Assembly: GCA_946811695.1 (NCBI GenBank)
Contig: OX328123.1
Span: forward strand, 153,988,516-154,052,515
Source: Gonocerus acuteangulatus
Taxonomy: Eukaryota > Arthropoda > Insecta > Hemiptera > Coreidae
Direction: 5' to 3'
Length of the DNA stretch: 64,000 nt
How positions within the stretch are numbered: the first letter of the stretch is position 1; every line of letters begins with the position of its first letter. The notes beneath the pieces were generated by a model. The model searched no databases and had not been told where the DNA came from. It worked only from the letters and a program-made list of their open reading frames with translations. Of this stretch, positions 44,731 through 56,480 are shown one piece after another. Made by a program: the position numbers and the translations under genes.

Positions 44731-44882
44731 CAGGGTTCCCACCGACAGAGAAATGCCAGGGAATTTAATTATGAAAAAAAGTCAGGGAAATGTCAAGGAA
44801 ATTCAAAATTTCATTTTTTTTATTTTTTATTAATTTCTTTTTTAAGGCAGGAAAATAAAATGAAAAATTGTTTTCATTGTAA

Positions 44883-44935
<53 letters not shown>

Positions 44936-45034
44936 TCCCCAATTCTTCTTTTCTATCTCTCACTGTCTTATTTGGAACATCTGGGAGGTCAGGGAAATGT
45001 AAAGGAATTTCATTTCCAAAATTTGGGAACACTC
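44731..45034. mobile_element. hAT-like MITE (CAGGGTTCCC end) with (TA)n
   Basis: Left end CAGGGTTCCCACCGACAGAG with inner AAATGCCAGGGAATTT. The right side is GTCAGGGAAATG...TTTGGGAACACTC, a diverged inverse. (TA)n of about 23 units lies inside (44886-44931). CAGGGTTCCCAC ends with repeated CAGGGAA are widespread in invertebrate hAT-type MITEs. Target duplication unclear. Confidence 0.55.
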
Positions 45035-45200
45035 TAAATACTGTCATCAACAGGTGCGCATTACTGTAAAATATGTGCCTTCCTGTAGTTAGGCTGTATA
45101 ACTTGGTTTACTAGCCTTAGTGTCCCAGAAGAAGCATCAAATAATTGTGATACTCTTAGAGTAATATTAATCAAAATGATCAGAACGTGAAGCGTTTTTT

Positions 45201-45314
45201 AGCGCGGTTCCAGCCTTCCTCCAAAGGGAGGAGCCCCGCCTTTATGGCTGACCTCATGACGCAATCCGGAACTGCCGACTAGAAAATTTTACGTTTTAGA
45301 ACTCCTACAGAACA

Positions 45315-45384
<70 letters not shown>

Positions 45385-46318
45385 CTGTTCGTACTCTATG
45401 ACCCAGACGAATGGTCTCATTTTGATGAATTTGGTACAAGAATCTTTCGTCAAATTCGTTAACCAGCAGAATCCGTCCACCGGAACATATTTTTTGGAGC
45501 GAAATTTGCGCGAAAAAAAATCGTTCCGCTTAATCGTTATGCTTGCAAGTACTCGTTTCATAGGTTTATTGGCCTAGAAAAGCAAATGAAACCATTTTTA
45601 AGGCGATAGCTTTAACCGTTTTCGAGAAAAGTGAAAAATAGTTGTTGAATCGAGTTTTTGGTTTGGGTACTTCGAATCATGGGATTCTTCTTCTTATATT
45701 CGCATATTTTCTGCATGTTTGAAATTCATATAAAAAAAATATGTTTAAATTTTGGTTACGTTTGGAGTTAAGGAAGGATTAGAATAAAATATTTTACTTA
45801 TAGACATGAAAGGTTTTGGGAACTTCGTATATTTTTCTTAATATGATAAAGGTTGGAAATATTGGTAAGCGGAAGGATACCATTCAAAAGCTTACTAAGT
45901 GCTCTACAAGAAAGATTCTGAAGCAATTTTGATAAGGCGATGTCAATCGGAGGAATAAGTGTTTAAAATTACAAATGTCTTTCTTTGTTGTTTTGAACGG
46001 GTTTTTGTCTTTGTTTAAATCACTTTTTAATTGATTTTTTTTTATATTGCATTTATCTGTGAAATTAGTGTTATGGTAAAAGAAAATAAGAAACAGTAAG
46101 CAGTGTGTTTTTAGAACGAACCATGACAAGGCCAGGGAGTAATTTTTCTGTCAGGTAGAGGTATGAACCCTTACAACCGAGACGTATTTCTGGTCATGAA
46201 TTATTTCATGAAAGGTCTAACCAAAATTGTAACTTTTTCTATTTCAACGTTTCCAATTGGCATTAGGGATAAGAACGGAAACGCGCTAAGATGGTGCAGC
46301 TCCTGCGAGTCGGGCTTT
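45201..46318 (+). mobile_element. HINE/DINE-1-like Helentron derivative (copy 3)
   Basis: Begins TTTTTTAGCGCGGTTCC. The hairpin CCTTCC..GGGAGG and CCTCATGACGCAATCCGGAA follow, then (TA)n (45318-45381), TTTGTCTGTTCG and a diverged body. It ends GCGCTAAGATGGTGCAGC, then TCCTGCGAGTCGGGC and T. The body contains short indels relative to copies 2 and 4. Confidence 0.65.
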
Positions 46319-46325
46319 ATTTAAT

Positions 46326-46836
46326 AAACATTAGACCTTTTCCCTATTTTATAAAAAAACATTGGGAAATTTCGGGTCATATTTAAGAATCCATAACAAT
46401 TATTGTGGGAAGATTTTTTTCTCGTCTACTAGAATTATTATTTATTTATATAAATTAATAAATAATAATTCTAGTAAGGGTCTCCCGTAGTGTAGTGGCT
46501 AGCGCGCTGGATTCATAAGCGGGAGATGGTGGGTTCGATTTCCACCTCCGGCAGGAATTTTCTCATCTCAGGGCTCGCTGGGAAAATTCCTCGCTGCACC
46601 CTGGATGTCGGCGCTAATGACCTGGATGTAGATGCGCCGTAAAATAAAAAAAATAAAAAAATAAATAAATCTAGTAGACAAAAAAAAATAATATAAAATA
46701 ATATTTATATAAATAAATAATAATTCTAGTAGACAAAAAAAAAAAAAAATCTTCCCACAATAATTGTTATGGATTCTTAAAAATGACCCGAAATTTCCCA
46801 ATGTTGTTTATAAAATAGGGAAAAGGTCTAATGTTT
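46326..46836. mobile_element. foldback element split by a SINE
   Basis: AAACATTAGACCTTTTCCCT at 46326 is mirrored at 46836. The arms continue through ATTGGGAAATTTCGGGTCAT and CCATAACAATTATTGTGGGA to TCTACTAGAATTATT. Arms are about 120-150 bp. Without the SINE the element would be about 310 bp. Confidence 0.85.
46477..46669 (+). mobile_element. complete tRNA-derived SINE in the foldback loop
   Basis: Head GGGTCTCCCGTAGTGTAGTG then GCTAGCGC (A box), ATTCATAAGCGGGAGATGG, and GTGGGTTCGATTTCCAC (B box). A body of about 100 bp follows (CTCGCTGGGAAAATTCCTCG, GATGCGCCGT), then an AAATA-rich tail. Target duplication TCTAGTA (46470-46476 and 46670-46676). Acceptor strands do not pair, so it is not a tRNA gene. 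The head family is that of 28845-28915. Confidence 0.82.
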
Positions 46837-47204
46837 CACTAGAATTATTAACCACTCAATTGGCAACGCGTCATAAAATAATAATTTGGGGTATTTTTGC
46901 GAAGAACACATCCAGTTACTTTTGAAGGACCAGTAGTGATTTATAACAGTTACTCGTAATCGCTGATAAGCTTACTGATTAGCTAATAGATTCTTTGCTG
47001 GTTATCTATTACCACTTGACTCGTTTATCTACGGTTATAATTCATATTAGATAATGGCAAGCAATATTTATAAATGAAAAGGTTAATATGATCAAAATCA
47101 ATTCTCTCAACTACGAAAAAAGTTATTAAGCATTAAAGTTAACTGTTTTGCAGGTCATGAAGGATAAAATAAACAATAACATTTGTAAACACACTTATTT
47201 TATT

Positions 47205-47205
<1 letters not shown>
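46837..47205. other. no recognised feature
   Basis: Nothing supported. Confidence 0.35.

Positions 47206-47290
<85 letters not shown>
47206..47290. repeat. (CT)n microsatellite with T-run
   Basis: About 42 CT units with one CC interruption, followed by ten T. Confidence 0.97.
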
Positions 47291-47375
47291 TTTTTTTTTT
47301 GGATATTTTACATTTATTAAGCATTATGGGCATATGTGCTATGCGTTTCCGCTCGATCAAGAAGATATCAAAACT

Positions 47376-47480
47376 CTAGTCAATCCGACTCGCTAAAATT
47401 AATAGAATTCTATAAATTTTAGCGACTCTAGACAATCCAACTCGGAAAAAATAATGAATTCTATAAATCTTTCCGAGTAA
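47376..47480. repeat. tandem pair of hairpins with matching stem changes
   Basis: CTAG(T/A)CAATCC introduces each copy (47376 and 47428). Copy 1 stem CGCTAAAATT/AATTTTAGCG, copy 2 stem CTCGGAAA/TTTCCGAG, both around a GAATTCTAT centre. The two copies differ on both stem sides so that pairing is kept. Confidence 0.7.
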
Positions 47481-47803
47481 GAAACCAATCCCTTTTTCTT
47501 TGCCAGGAACATCGCGAACTAATTGTAACTCAAATGTAACTGGATGTGGACTTCGCAAAGACCCATAATTTGTATTTTTTGTTTTTAGTTTTTATGGGCC
47601 CCGCAAGAACCTTAGTCACTTTCATAAAACCTCACTGGATTCATTGGTTTAAAAAGCCGACGAAGGATAGGAAAAAGAAGGAAGAAAGGACTAGCCGAAT
47701 TGTTTTTAAATTGTAGCCGCCGCCCAGGTAATAGGAGAGTAATGGACCTACAAGATATTACCTAGCGAGCCGAGGCTGGGATATTATCACCCTTAGAAAG
47801 AGG

Positions 47804-47909
<106 letters not shown>

Positions 47910-48248
47910 AAGACCATGTATAGTATGGTGGGATAATGTGTGTAAACATAATTACTGGGCGTGAAAGCCCGAGGATGGATTAAGCAGCTATATTTTATAG
48001 CCCCCTCCACACAACCCCGGAGGCTTCTCCCGACCCGAGGAGGTGTATACTAACAATTATATAGGACAGCAAAAGAAATAACCATTATCTAAACCCTCCC
48101 TTAATGGCAGGCCATACTTTGGATAAGAAGAACAAAAACTATTTAAAACTAAGATTGTTGTTATTAATTATAATTAATAACAACAATCATAGTTTTGATA
48201 ATTATCAACATAATTTTAGTATTGACTACTTTAGAATATTATTAAATA

Positions 48249-48784
48249 CAGTAGAACTTGGATAATTCGAACCCCTAGGGACCGATAAAAAATTTCGAAT
48301 TATCTAAAATTCGAATGACAAAAGTTTTTGAAAATAAAGGGGTAAAAAATCGAATTTCATATTTTCACATTTTTTAATTTAATAAAATACATAAATTTTA
48401 TTTAAACAATAACAATCATTTCATAAATTAAATATTACGTACAAAAGTAATAAATAATTTATCAAAAAAGTAAAAAATGAAACTTTTTTTTTTTTTAATT
48501 AGGGTGCGTCGACTGCTATGGTCAATGGCACCATGAAAGTCTATTGTTTTGAAGTCATTTTCATGGGCACGAATTTTTTTCTTTATTTTTCAGGTCCTTA
48601 TACAAGATATAAGATTGAACACTTCCCATTGGAGGTAAAGACCTGTAAAAAATTCGAATTATCCAACATTTTATTCGAATTAACCACGATATTTTTACGT
48701 TGTTTATACCCTAAATTCTAGGGGCCCAGAAAAATATTCGAATTAACCAGGATTTCGAATTATCGAAGTTCGAATTATCCATGT
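48249..48784. mobile_element. pogo-like element with lost right terminus
   Basis: Left end TA then CAGTAGAACTTGGATAATTC. The interior has many TTCGAATTA motifs on both strands and matches 31079-31286. The right side reaches TTCGAATTATCCATGTTC, but the expected TACTG is replaced by CTGAGCATT, part of a perfect palindrome (48785-48808). The ORF at 48518-48721 is a translation of this repeat. Confidence 0.65.
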
Positions 48785-48808
48785 TCCTGAGCATTAAATA
48801 ATGCTCAG
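48785..48808. repeat. 24-bp perfect palindrome at a lost transposon end
   Basis: CCTGAGCATT, AAAT, AATGCTCAGG directly at the site where the pogo-like right terminus should be. Confidence 0.8.
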
Positions 48809-48917
48809 GTTAGCAGTTCGGAGAACAAGGTTGTCAGCACAGAGAAATGATACACGATAGAGTAAACTAACTGCTATTTTACTACGATTTTGATTGTAGA
48901 GTTATGTCTCCTAAACT

Positions 48918-49190
48918 CATGGGCGTTTATAAGGAGGGGGGCTGAGGGGGCTGTAGTCCCACGAAATTTTGAGTTGATGTTAAAAACTTGTCGTAAAACC
49001 CTTCAAAATAAATTAAATAAGATTATTTAGTTCATAAAAAATATCTTATTTTACGTGCAATAGCGTTTTAGTTGCCAAAAACTATTCCAAGCTCTAAATT
49101 TTTAGTATTCCATACCCCGGAAATGGTCTCAGCCCCCCCCCCCGAAGTTTTCCCAGCCCCTTCCGAAATTATTTTCTATATACACCCATG
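48918..49190. mobile_element. hAT-type MITE, CATGGGCG family (copy 3)
   Basis: Ends CATGGGCGTTTATAA and inverse of CATGGGTGTATATAG. Perfect 8-bp target duplication CCTAAACT (48910-48917 and 49191-49198). Interior like 30509-30742, with a 12-C run. Confidence 0.9.
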
Positions 49191-49198
49191 CCTAAACT

Positions 49199-50270
49199 GT
49201 ACTCCTGCCCTCTTACTTTGACTGTGGAGATGAAGGCCCGGGCGACCTATAAGGACACTGAGGTGAGGTAGTAGCCTCGAAAACGTTCCTCCCAACAAAA
49301 TAAATATGGATGCAGTGGAGGCGTTTGATTATTTCTTCATCCAAAGTTACTAACGGAATAAAATCACTGAAAAATCGCATAAGTGTTCATTTGGAAGTAT
49401 TTGCTCGCGCAAACACTATAAGAGCGACTGTGAATTGCTAACGAGGAACCAGTAGCCTTGTTTGTCGAAGTCAAGAGCCGATCCAACGCGGTTATACTTT
49501 CGGCAATGACGGTACCTCGAAGGCTCTAGGCTTTTTTATTCATTTTTTTTTCTTGTTCCTATCTTCTTCTCACTCTCTTTGACCCTCTTAGTTTTTCCCT
49601 TTATACTCAACCTCTTCGGGCGTCGGACCGGGTATTATCTTAAAATTACGGGCTTTACGCCGTAAAATGGAGAGTGTCGATGTGAAGAAGACAAGGGAAG
49701 AGGTATTTTATTCTTAGGTGCGTGTGTTTTGGACTGCGCATGTGTGTTAGTAGCTCTTAACAAGGGTCTCCATTAAAACTGTAATGACCCAGGAAATCGG
49801 GAGAAGGAATGGGCCAAGTTTAGTAGCTGACAGTCCTGACCGGATGGTGCTGACACGTCAACTCGTCTCTTCCATGGAGAGGAGAAGTGTGACATTCCAC
49901 ACACATATAAGGATTTCCTAATGGTATATCTTACACTTCACCAGCAATTCGATCCTTGTGTGGAAAGGGGAACAATTTAAGTGAATAATCCGGAATTTTA
50001 ATTTATTTTACCTTAAAGCAAGTAATTATTAAAATGTCCAGTTTAAGAAATATCATGATATTTACAATTGCAATAATACTCCACAGACAATAATTTATTA
50101 GATTCGCAGATCTTTCAACAGGAAACCCACAATACCCGCAGTTAGTTTAGGGTATTGCTCGTTTTCCCATTACATCTTGAAGCCGTTGAGCTGATGAAGA
50201 AGTCAAAGAATGGTTAGGCGGTTTCTGCTAACAGGGGAACGTCCTCAAGGGTATTTTCGAACTTTTACTT
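49199..50270. other. no recognised gene
   Basis: A pyrimidine-rich stretch (49530-49612) and a small hairpin GGGCTTTACGCCGTAAA near 49650. No coding signature. Confidence 0.35.
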
Positions 50271-50415
50271 TTAGCGCGGCTACTCCCTATCTCCATAGGG
50301 AGAACCCGCTTATGAGGTTGACCTCATGACGCAATCCGGAAGTGCCGACTAGAAACTTTCACGTTTCAGACCCTATAGATCACAAAAATATAGGTGGCCC
50401 AAATTTGTATATATG

Positions 50416-50480
<65 letters not shown>

Positions 50481-51718
50481 ATTTATATATATGCTTGTCT
50501 GTTCGCGCTCTAGCAAGCTCAAAAATGGTCCGATTTTAACGAAATGTGGTACAAAAATCGGTCGTCTAATTTGAAAGGTCAAGTTCGTTAACCAGCAGAA
50601 TCCGTCCACTATAAGATACAGTTTGGGGCGAAATTCGCGCAAAAAAAATCGTAACGCTTACGTCTTTGAGTTTATATGCTTGCAGGTACTTGCTTTATAG
50701 GTTTCTTAATATAAGAAAACGAATGAGACCATTTATAAGGCGATATCTGTAACCGTTCCTGAGAAAAGTGGAACCAATGTTTTTGTAAGTCATTATATTT
50801 TTGTGAGTACTTAGAATCGCGGGATTCAATTGAAATATTTTCTACAACTTGGAAATTAATCCCAACTAAGATTTTTAAATTTTGGTTACATTTGGAGTTA
50901 AGGAAGTATGCGAAAAAAATATTTTATTAATAGACATGAAAAGTTTTCGGATCTTCATACATTTTTCGTAAATATCTCGATAACGGTTGGGAAATCGTGG
51001 TAAGTGTAAGGTGACCATTCGAATGCTTACTAAATTCTCTATAAAAAAGGTTCTGAAGCAATATTGGATGGGGCAACGTCAATCAGAGATATAAGCGCTT
51101 AAAACTTAAAAAATGTTTTGTTGTTTTGAAAGGGGTTTTCTCTTTGTTTATATCACTTTTTAATTGTTTTTTCTTGTTTTAAATTGCATTTATCAGCAAA
51201 ATTAGTATAGTAGTAAAATAAGCTAAGAAACGGTGAAAGGTATTGGTAATAATAAGTTTGGAGTGGCTGTGGTAATCATGATGGCTGTGGCTAATCATGA
51301 TGACGTAGTTTGTTTTGAATTCTGCATTCTATATAACCTTCCTCATAGCCTCCAAATGAAGTTATCGTTATTTCTTATTTTATAGAAAGATTTAACCCAC
51401 GGCAAAATGGAATTTTATTCGCCATGAAGCACATATTTACAGTTGATTATAACAGTAAGACGAATTTGCTAGTAAAACAAGATACTTAAAATGACAACGA
51501 ATTTTTGGTTGTTAAGAAGAGCCTTCTCAGCCGTAGTCAAAGAGTAAGTACGTTTTCAAAACATAATTGTATTGACTTATACAGATTAAGAATTATCCGC
51601 TTCTGTGTAAGTTGGCTACTGTCAGTTTCCTGTGATTTGTGATCACTAATTTATTCCATTTCTTCGAGATGTACGTAACCGCGCTAAGATGACGCAGTTC
51701 CTGCGAGTCGGACTTTTT
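50271..51718 (+). mobile_element. HINE/DINE-1-like Helentron derivative (copy 4, longest)
   Basis: Starts TTAGCGCGGCTACTCCC with the ATCTCCATAGGGAG hairpin, then CCTCATGACGCAATCCGGAAG, (TA)n (50424-50470) with a TG end, GCTTGTCTGTTCGCGCTC and a long body. After 51250 it has about 400 bp absent from copy 2. It ends CGCGCTAAGATGACGCAG, TTCCTGCGAGTCGGAC, T run. Confidence 0.7.
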
Positions 51719-52659
51719 AAAATGGAAATATGCAAAAAGAGAACTTTAAAAAATACTTTTTTAAAATAAAAGTTAAAAATTATTTTCGGTTCCTGTTGGA
51801 AACAATAAATAAAACTGTATAAAATGTACAAAACAGGATTAAATGAATGGTTACATTAATTTCAAAAGTGAAGAAACGATTAAACAAACTATTTTATAAT
51901 GACTATGTAATTAGTAGCCTCAAAAATATTTAACAATCGTAGCAAAATTAAAAATTTCTAAAAACTAATATTTTTAGTCAATATGCATAATTTAGTGAAT
52001 TAAAGTGTACAGAATTTCAATATTTAAGTCTGCATATCGCACTAGTATTTCTTAAGTGACGCAACTAAAATAAAATTGAAGAAAAAATGAAAATGTGTCA
52101 CTCTTTGAAAAATTTCGGGGGGCTGAGAACATTTTAGGGAATACTAACAATCTAGAACTTGGAATAGCTAGGAAATTAAAACCCTAAAACAATTTTTTTT
52201 TTTTAAATAATGGGTCTCATTCAATTTCCCGATTTCGGGGGTGACAAAGAGATATTTCCCATGTTTTCATAGTCATAACTGAAAAACACCATTTTTTGAG
52301 TTGTGAGAAATACTAGTACGATATGTAGAATATCTGTATGTAAAATAATGGATAATTGATTTGTAAATGCTCGAACAAAGGAATCTGACAGGAGAAGGGG
52401 GTGGGGGAGGCAGGTAGAATTGCTTTGGCAACATTTATGCTCGCAAGTCCCTGAATTGCATTAGACTTCGGTGAAACTGAAATTCCGTTTCAAAATTCAT
52501 GACTTTTTCCTGCGCTATTTTCAATTACTTGACATTTTGGTAACTTTTAAGTTGCAGTAGCCATCCTGTATTATATAACTGGCAGAAACTCTGTATTTTT
52601 CTTTCAATCACAATATAACTTGTAATAGTGCAACAATCTGTGTCTTGTGGGACGAATAA
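51719..52659. other. no gene; fragment of hAT MITE interior
   Basis: AAATTTCGGGGGGCTGAGAAC to GGAATACTAACAATCTAGAA (52110-52165) matches the interior of the CATGGGCG MITE at 40365-40430. The rest is unassigned. Confidence 0.4.
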
Positions 52660-53055
52660 ATGACTAAAATGCAATGTACATATAATAATACAGATATTGC
52701 ATATAATAATAAAGGGAGAGATGTTGCTCCCAGCAGACTACGCCTCGGGCATATCTCTGACATTAATAATTATATTCCCCACCCCGCAACTGTTTTTGTC
52801 CCGGGCAAAGCTTTCCTGTCCCTTTTTCGCAAATACAAAAGTATCAAAAGCGCTCTTGCCCCTCCAGTCATAAGCTATATAATTTCACTTAACGCTTTTG
52901 AAATACCCATTATGGCTTTTGTGACGACCAATGGAAAACCATTTCTATTCGAAAATCAAACATCTATGCTTCCTTTATATATTCAAAATAAGCCTGTGCA
53001 TTATCATCAACGTTCAATTCCACTCATAAATCTCTGTATATTAACTTCCTTTTGA
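52660..53055 (+). CDS. hypothetical 131-codon ORF
   Basis: This is the longest frame in the window outside simple or tandem repeats and palindromes. It runs from ATG at 52660 to TGA and includes HISDINNYIPHPATVFVPG and ISLNAFEIPIMAFVTTNG. I recognise no domain. The composition is protein-like and free of low-complexity runs, with no signal peptide or obvious membrane helix. There is no promoter or splice evidence. It could be a decayed transposon frame or chance. The same frame at 62740-63135 belongs to the duplicated contig end and is not independent conservation. Confidence 0.2.
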   Translation: MTKMQCTYNNTDIAYNNKGRDVAPSRLRLGHISDINNYIPHPATVFVPGKAFLSLFRKYKSIKSALAPPVISYIISLNAFEIPIMAFVTTNGKPFLFENQTSMLPLYIQNKPVHYHQRSIPLINLCILTSF

Positions 53056-53391
53056 CTATGAATTCCTTTAATGTTGTAAAGGGTTTTGTAATACCTGAAT
53101 TAAACCTGTTTAGCTTTGAGATAGTTTGGAAAACATAAATTTACGGCCAAAGGAATAAATTGCGATTAAACATGTGCCCTGCTAATGAAATGTATACACA
53201 TTTATTACAATTTCAAAATCATAACCAGAAATACTATGTGCGCTAATTAATATTAGCATTTAGAGCCAGATAACTAATTTGCACTTGGTTCCAACAGCCA
53301 GGAGAATTATAACAAATATTAAAACGAAGAGGCTATATTTTTGCACCGTACATCGGGACGAATCCAACTGCCTTGTAGTATGAACACCCAG

Positions 53392-53838
53392 TGAATGAAT
53401 GAAAAGTTTTATTCTTATTCCGGGACAGAAGTCCCATAGGAATAATTTTGAAATTACAAAATAATTTTGAATTTTACGTATAAACTTAAAAACTTATAAA
53501 TGCTATCAGTATCAATATATAGTGTACAGCTTCAATATAGACTAGGGGTTGGGTAAAACTTGGAGGGATAGAAGGTGGTGGAAGAGTCGGGATTTAAAGG
53601 TTTCTAGGTTGGTAGAATGGCGGACAAACGAAGGCAAGGAATTCCATAGCGAGGTGGCACGGGTGACGAATGATTTTTCGAATATTGCTGTTTGGTGGGA
53701 AGGAATATAAAAATCGGAAGGACGAGATCGGGTGTAACGAGAGTGAACCGAGGATTTAAATTTAAGAAGTTGAAAAATATAAGAAGATCTACGGGATTGA
53801 ATTACTTGGTAAAGTGCCCACAGTGATGTGGGCCGGGT
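53392..53838 (-). pseudogene. LINE (CR1/Jockey-like) 3' end: ORF2 C-terminus and 3' tail
   Basis: On the minus strand one open frame of about 95 codons ends at TAG (53542-53544). It includes SLWALYQVIQSRR, RYTRSRPSDFYIP and TSLWNSLPSFVRHS, then LETFKSRLFHHLL. The LWNSLP...S..(T/F)FK motif is the hallmark C-terminus of CR1/Jockey-group ORF2 products, downstream of the reverse transcriptase. A 3' UTR follows with hairpin GGGACTTCTGTCCC, AATAAGAATAAAA and an ATTCATTCA tail. The 5' side is cut at about 53838 by a GGTAAATACCC-rich repeat. The reverse transcriptase domain itself is absent, so it is a dead 5'-truncated copy. Confidence 0.75.
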
Positions 53839-54075
53839 AAATACCCAGTGGGTAGGTAAATATAAATTTGGTATTTACCCGGGTATTTACCCACAGGGAA
53901 GGTAAATACCCAAAAAGTGGGTATTTTCAAGTTTTCAGCTTGATAGAACTTCTTTGAATATTTTTTGGTGCAAACAAGGACTTAACCAATTGACCATAAA
54001 AACTTAATAAACAGTAATACTTACCCAGTAATATTTTAAAGAAAGTTAAAAGTCGGTCCGGGTATTTACAACTTA
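53835..54075. repeat. GGTAAATACCC / GGGTATTTACC motif cluster
   Basis: The 11-bp motif or its inverse occurs at least six times in 53835-53935, with an outlying CGGGTATTTAC near 54059. It resembles subterminal repeats of a hAT-type element. Ends not fixed. It interrupts the LINE fragment. Confidence 0.55.
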
Positions 54076-55305
54076 ATGTATATCTATGAATTTTCATGAT
54101 TTCTTTTAGAGTGGGGAATGTTAATTAATTTTAAAACGGTTTTAATGAAGCCTATTCAATTATTAAGGACTTATTTTAATTTAAAAAAAAGGGTCAACAA
54201 CATTTTTAACGTTTATTATAATAGTTCAAAACCATTTTAAGTGGTTTGTGATCCTTATTAATATTATTTTAAATTATGCTCATACAGTAGTAACAACATT
54301 AAGGTAAGCAGAAATCTCACCAGAAATGAAAAGACAGCTTCTTTATGACAGAGTGTTTTGGGTCCGAGTTGGGAAACTAGTTAACATCCTTGATCCAATT
54401 GTTGAACTTATTCAGACTGAATGATTAAGTTAAATGCCCCTTTGATCGACTCAGTTCATAAGAGGTTTAAGAATTACTGAAAACTCTTCAACAAGAAACC
54501 CAGAATCTTCTCTCAAAAAACGGAGGAAAAACTTGTGCTAACTAAATAGGAGAAACAGATTTAGTTTAGTGTTGGAAACGCACATCTTGCTGCAGACTTG
54601 TTGAACTCTTTCAATTGTTTTGTGTGTGAGTTAAGCAGAAGCTTGGGATTGAAATCAGTTGATCTTGATTTATCTTGAGGAATAATCAAAGGAACGGGAT
54701 ATAGTAATAAGGAATAGGATACAGCGCTTCTAGTGGCAGAGATCAGAACACTACAACTCATATTGTATAATATAGTTTTCATATTATTCGTGAGTAGTTG
54801 TAATAAGTATTATCCATAATACATTTTTTAGAACCATCCAATACATTTCTAACTTACAACGCTAGAATTCTTGGCCTGAAAGTGCCACAACGAAGGGCAA
54901 ATGTTGTGATGGCAAAGTCTTTGACGATTCATTTGTTGGATAAGTGATTATGGATCATATTTTGTAAAAGGCAACACAAATTTACAAAAAAAACAAAGAC
55001 AAAAAAAACGGCTTAGACATAAACTTAGACAAATTCTTATTTCTAATCTCATTATTCTTTTATAAACATACTGATCTATTGACGAAATAAATATACATAC
55101 CAATGAAATATAACTCAACTTTTTCTCACTCACCTGAAACAAAAAAAAGGCAATGCGTAAGTAAATTATATCTTAATCTCGTAAACATTAGTCAACAACA
55201 CAAACTCAATACCGCAGGAATAAAAATTTCTTGGTGTTCAGAAAAATCGGTTCAAATTTTATTTCATTTTAAAATATCACAAAGTTTACATTTTTGAGGG
55301 AATGA
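54076..55305. other. no recognised gene
   Basis: Short frames only (for example minus strand 54561-54782, 73 codons) with no domain I know. Confidence 0.35.
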
Positions 55306-55357
55306 GGGAAAGGGAGAGAGAGAGAAGGAGAGTGAGAGAGAGAGAGAGTGAGAGAGA

Positions 55358-55406
<49 letters not shown>
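55306..55406. repeat. (GA)n microsatellite with GAAG/GTGA interruptions
   Basis: About 100 bp of AGAGAG repeat. Confidence 0.97.
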
Positions 55407-55408
<2 letters not shown>

Positions 55409-55949
55409 AGTGAAGGAGGTATAAAGTGTAAGAGAGAGGGCGATAGAAGGAACATTGTTCCAGAAATAGGAGGCTAGTACAACAAAGCTGTTCCAGAAGC
55501 AGGAAGTTAGCCCAGCTCTGGATTCTCCAGTGTAAACCCAGCCCTTCAAAACTCTACAGCACAACTCAACAAAACTTTACTAGCTAGCATTTCATAAAAG
55601 AACAATCTAACAAAATACATTGTTGAGCAGCATCCTTAAATAGACAAACAAAACTTATTACAGCACATTCAATGTCAAAACGGAATATTTGAAGGAACTT
55701 ATATTTAGATGAAAAATATCAAGTTAGTTAAATTCAGTGTTTATATATTTATAAAGCCTCTCAGTTGGCTAGTGAGTGTTTTGAGCTTTCCAGGAACTTC
55801 TATCTACTTAATAAATGACAATAACTGAAATCACTTGGATTTGCAAAAGGCCTAAATCTGGCTCATCGAATTAATTCTGTCCCCGGCAATGCAAATGATT
55901 CTAGTTATTTAAGGATGTCGAAACGGTAGCCTCTGGTGGAACTACAACG

Positions 55950-56480
55950 CAGGTGCAATAGTTTTTGGGACTGTAGCCACCGTTGGAATAAATGATGGTG
56001 CTGCAACCATGGATGCAATATATGTTGGTACTGCAACCACGGATGCAATAGATGTTGGTACTGCAGTCTCGCATGCATAAGATGTTGGTACTGCAACCAC
56101 GGATGCAATAGATGTTGGTACTGCAGTCTCGCATGCATAAGATGTTGGTACTGCAACCACGGGTGCAATAGATGTTGGTACTGCAGTCTCGCATGCATAA
56201 GATGTTGGTACTGCAACCACGGATGCAATAGATGTTGGTACTGCAACCACGGATGCAATAGATGTTGGTACTGCAGTCTCAAATGCATAAGATGTTGGTA
56301 CTGCAACCACGGATGCAATAGATGTTGGTACTGCAGACTCGCATGCATAAGATGTTGGTACTGCAACCACGGATGCAATAGATGTTGCCACTGCAACCAA
56401 GGATCCAATAGTGTTTGGTACTGCGATCATGGATGCAATAGATGGTGGTACTGCAACAAAGGATGCAATAGATGTTGGTT
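55950..56480. repeat. 30-bp minisatellite, about 17 units
   Basis: Unit GATGTTGGTACTGCAACCAC plus GGATGCAATA, alternating in part with a variant GTACTGCAGTCTCGCATGCA plus TAA, giving a 60-bp higher-order pattern. Minus-strand frames of 97, 167 and 199 codons coexist in all three phases. The 199-codon one (55942-56541) reads as 10-residue VAVPTSIAS-type repeats and starts in non-repeat sequence, but has no other gene support. Confidence 0.93.

Noticed and set aside
46477..46560. Functional tRNA gene
   Set aside because: It is the head of a SINE with body, A-rich tail and TCTAGTA target duplication; acceptor strands do not pair.
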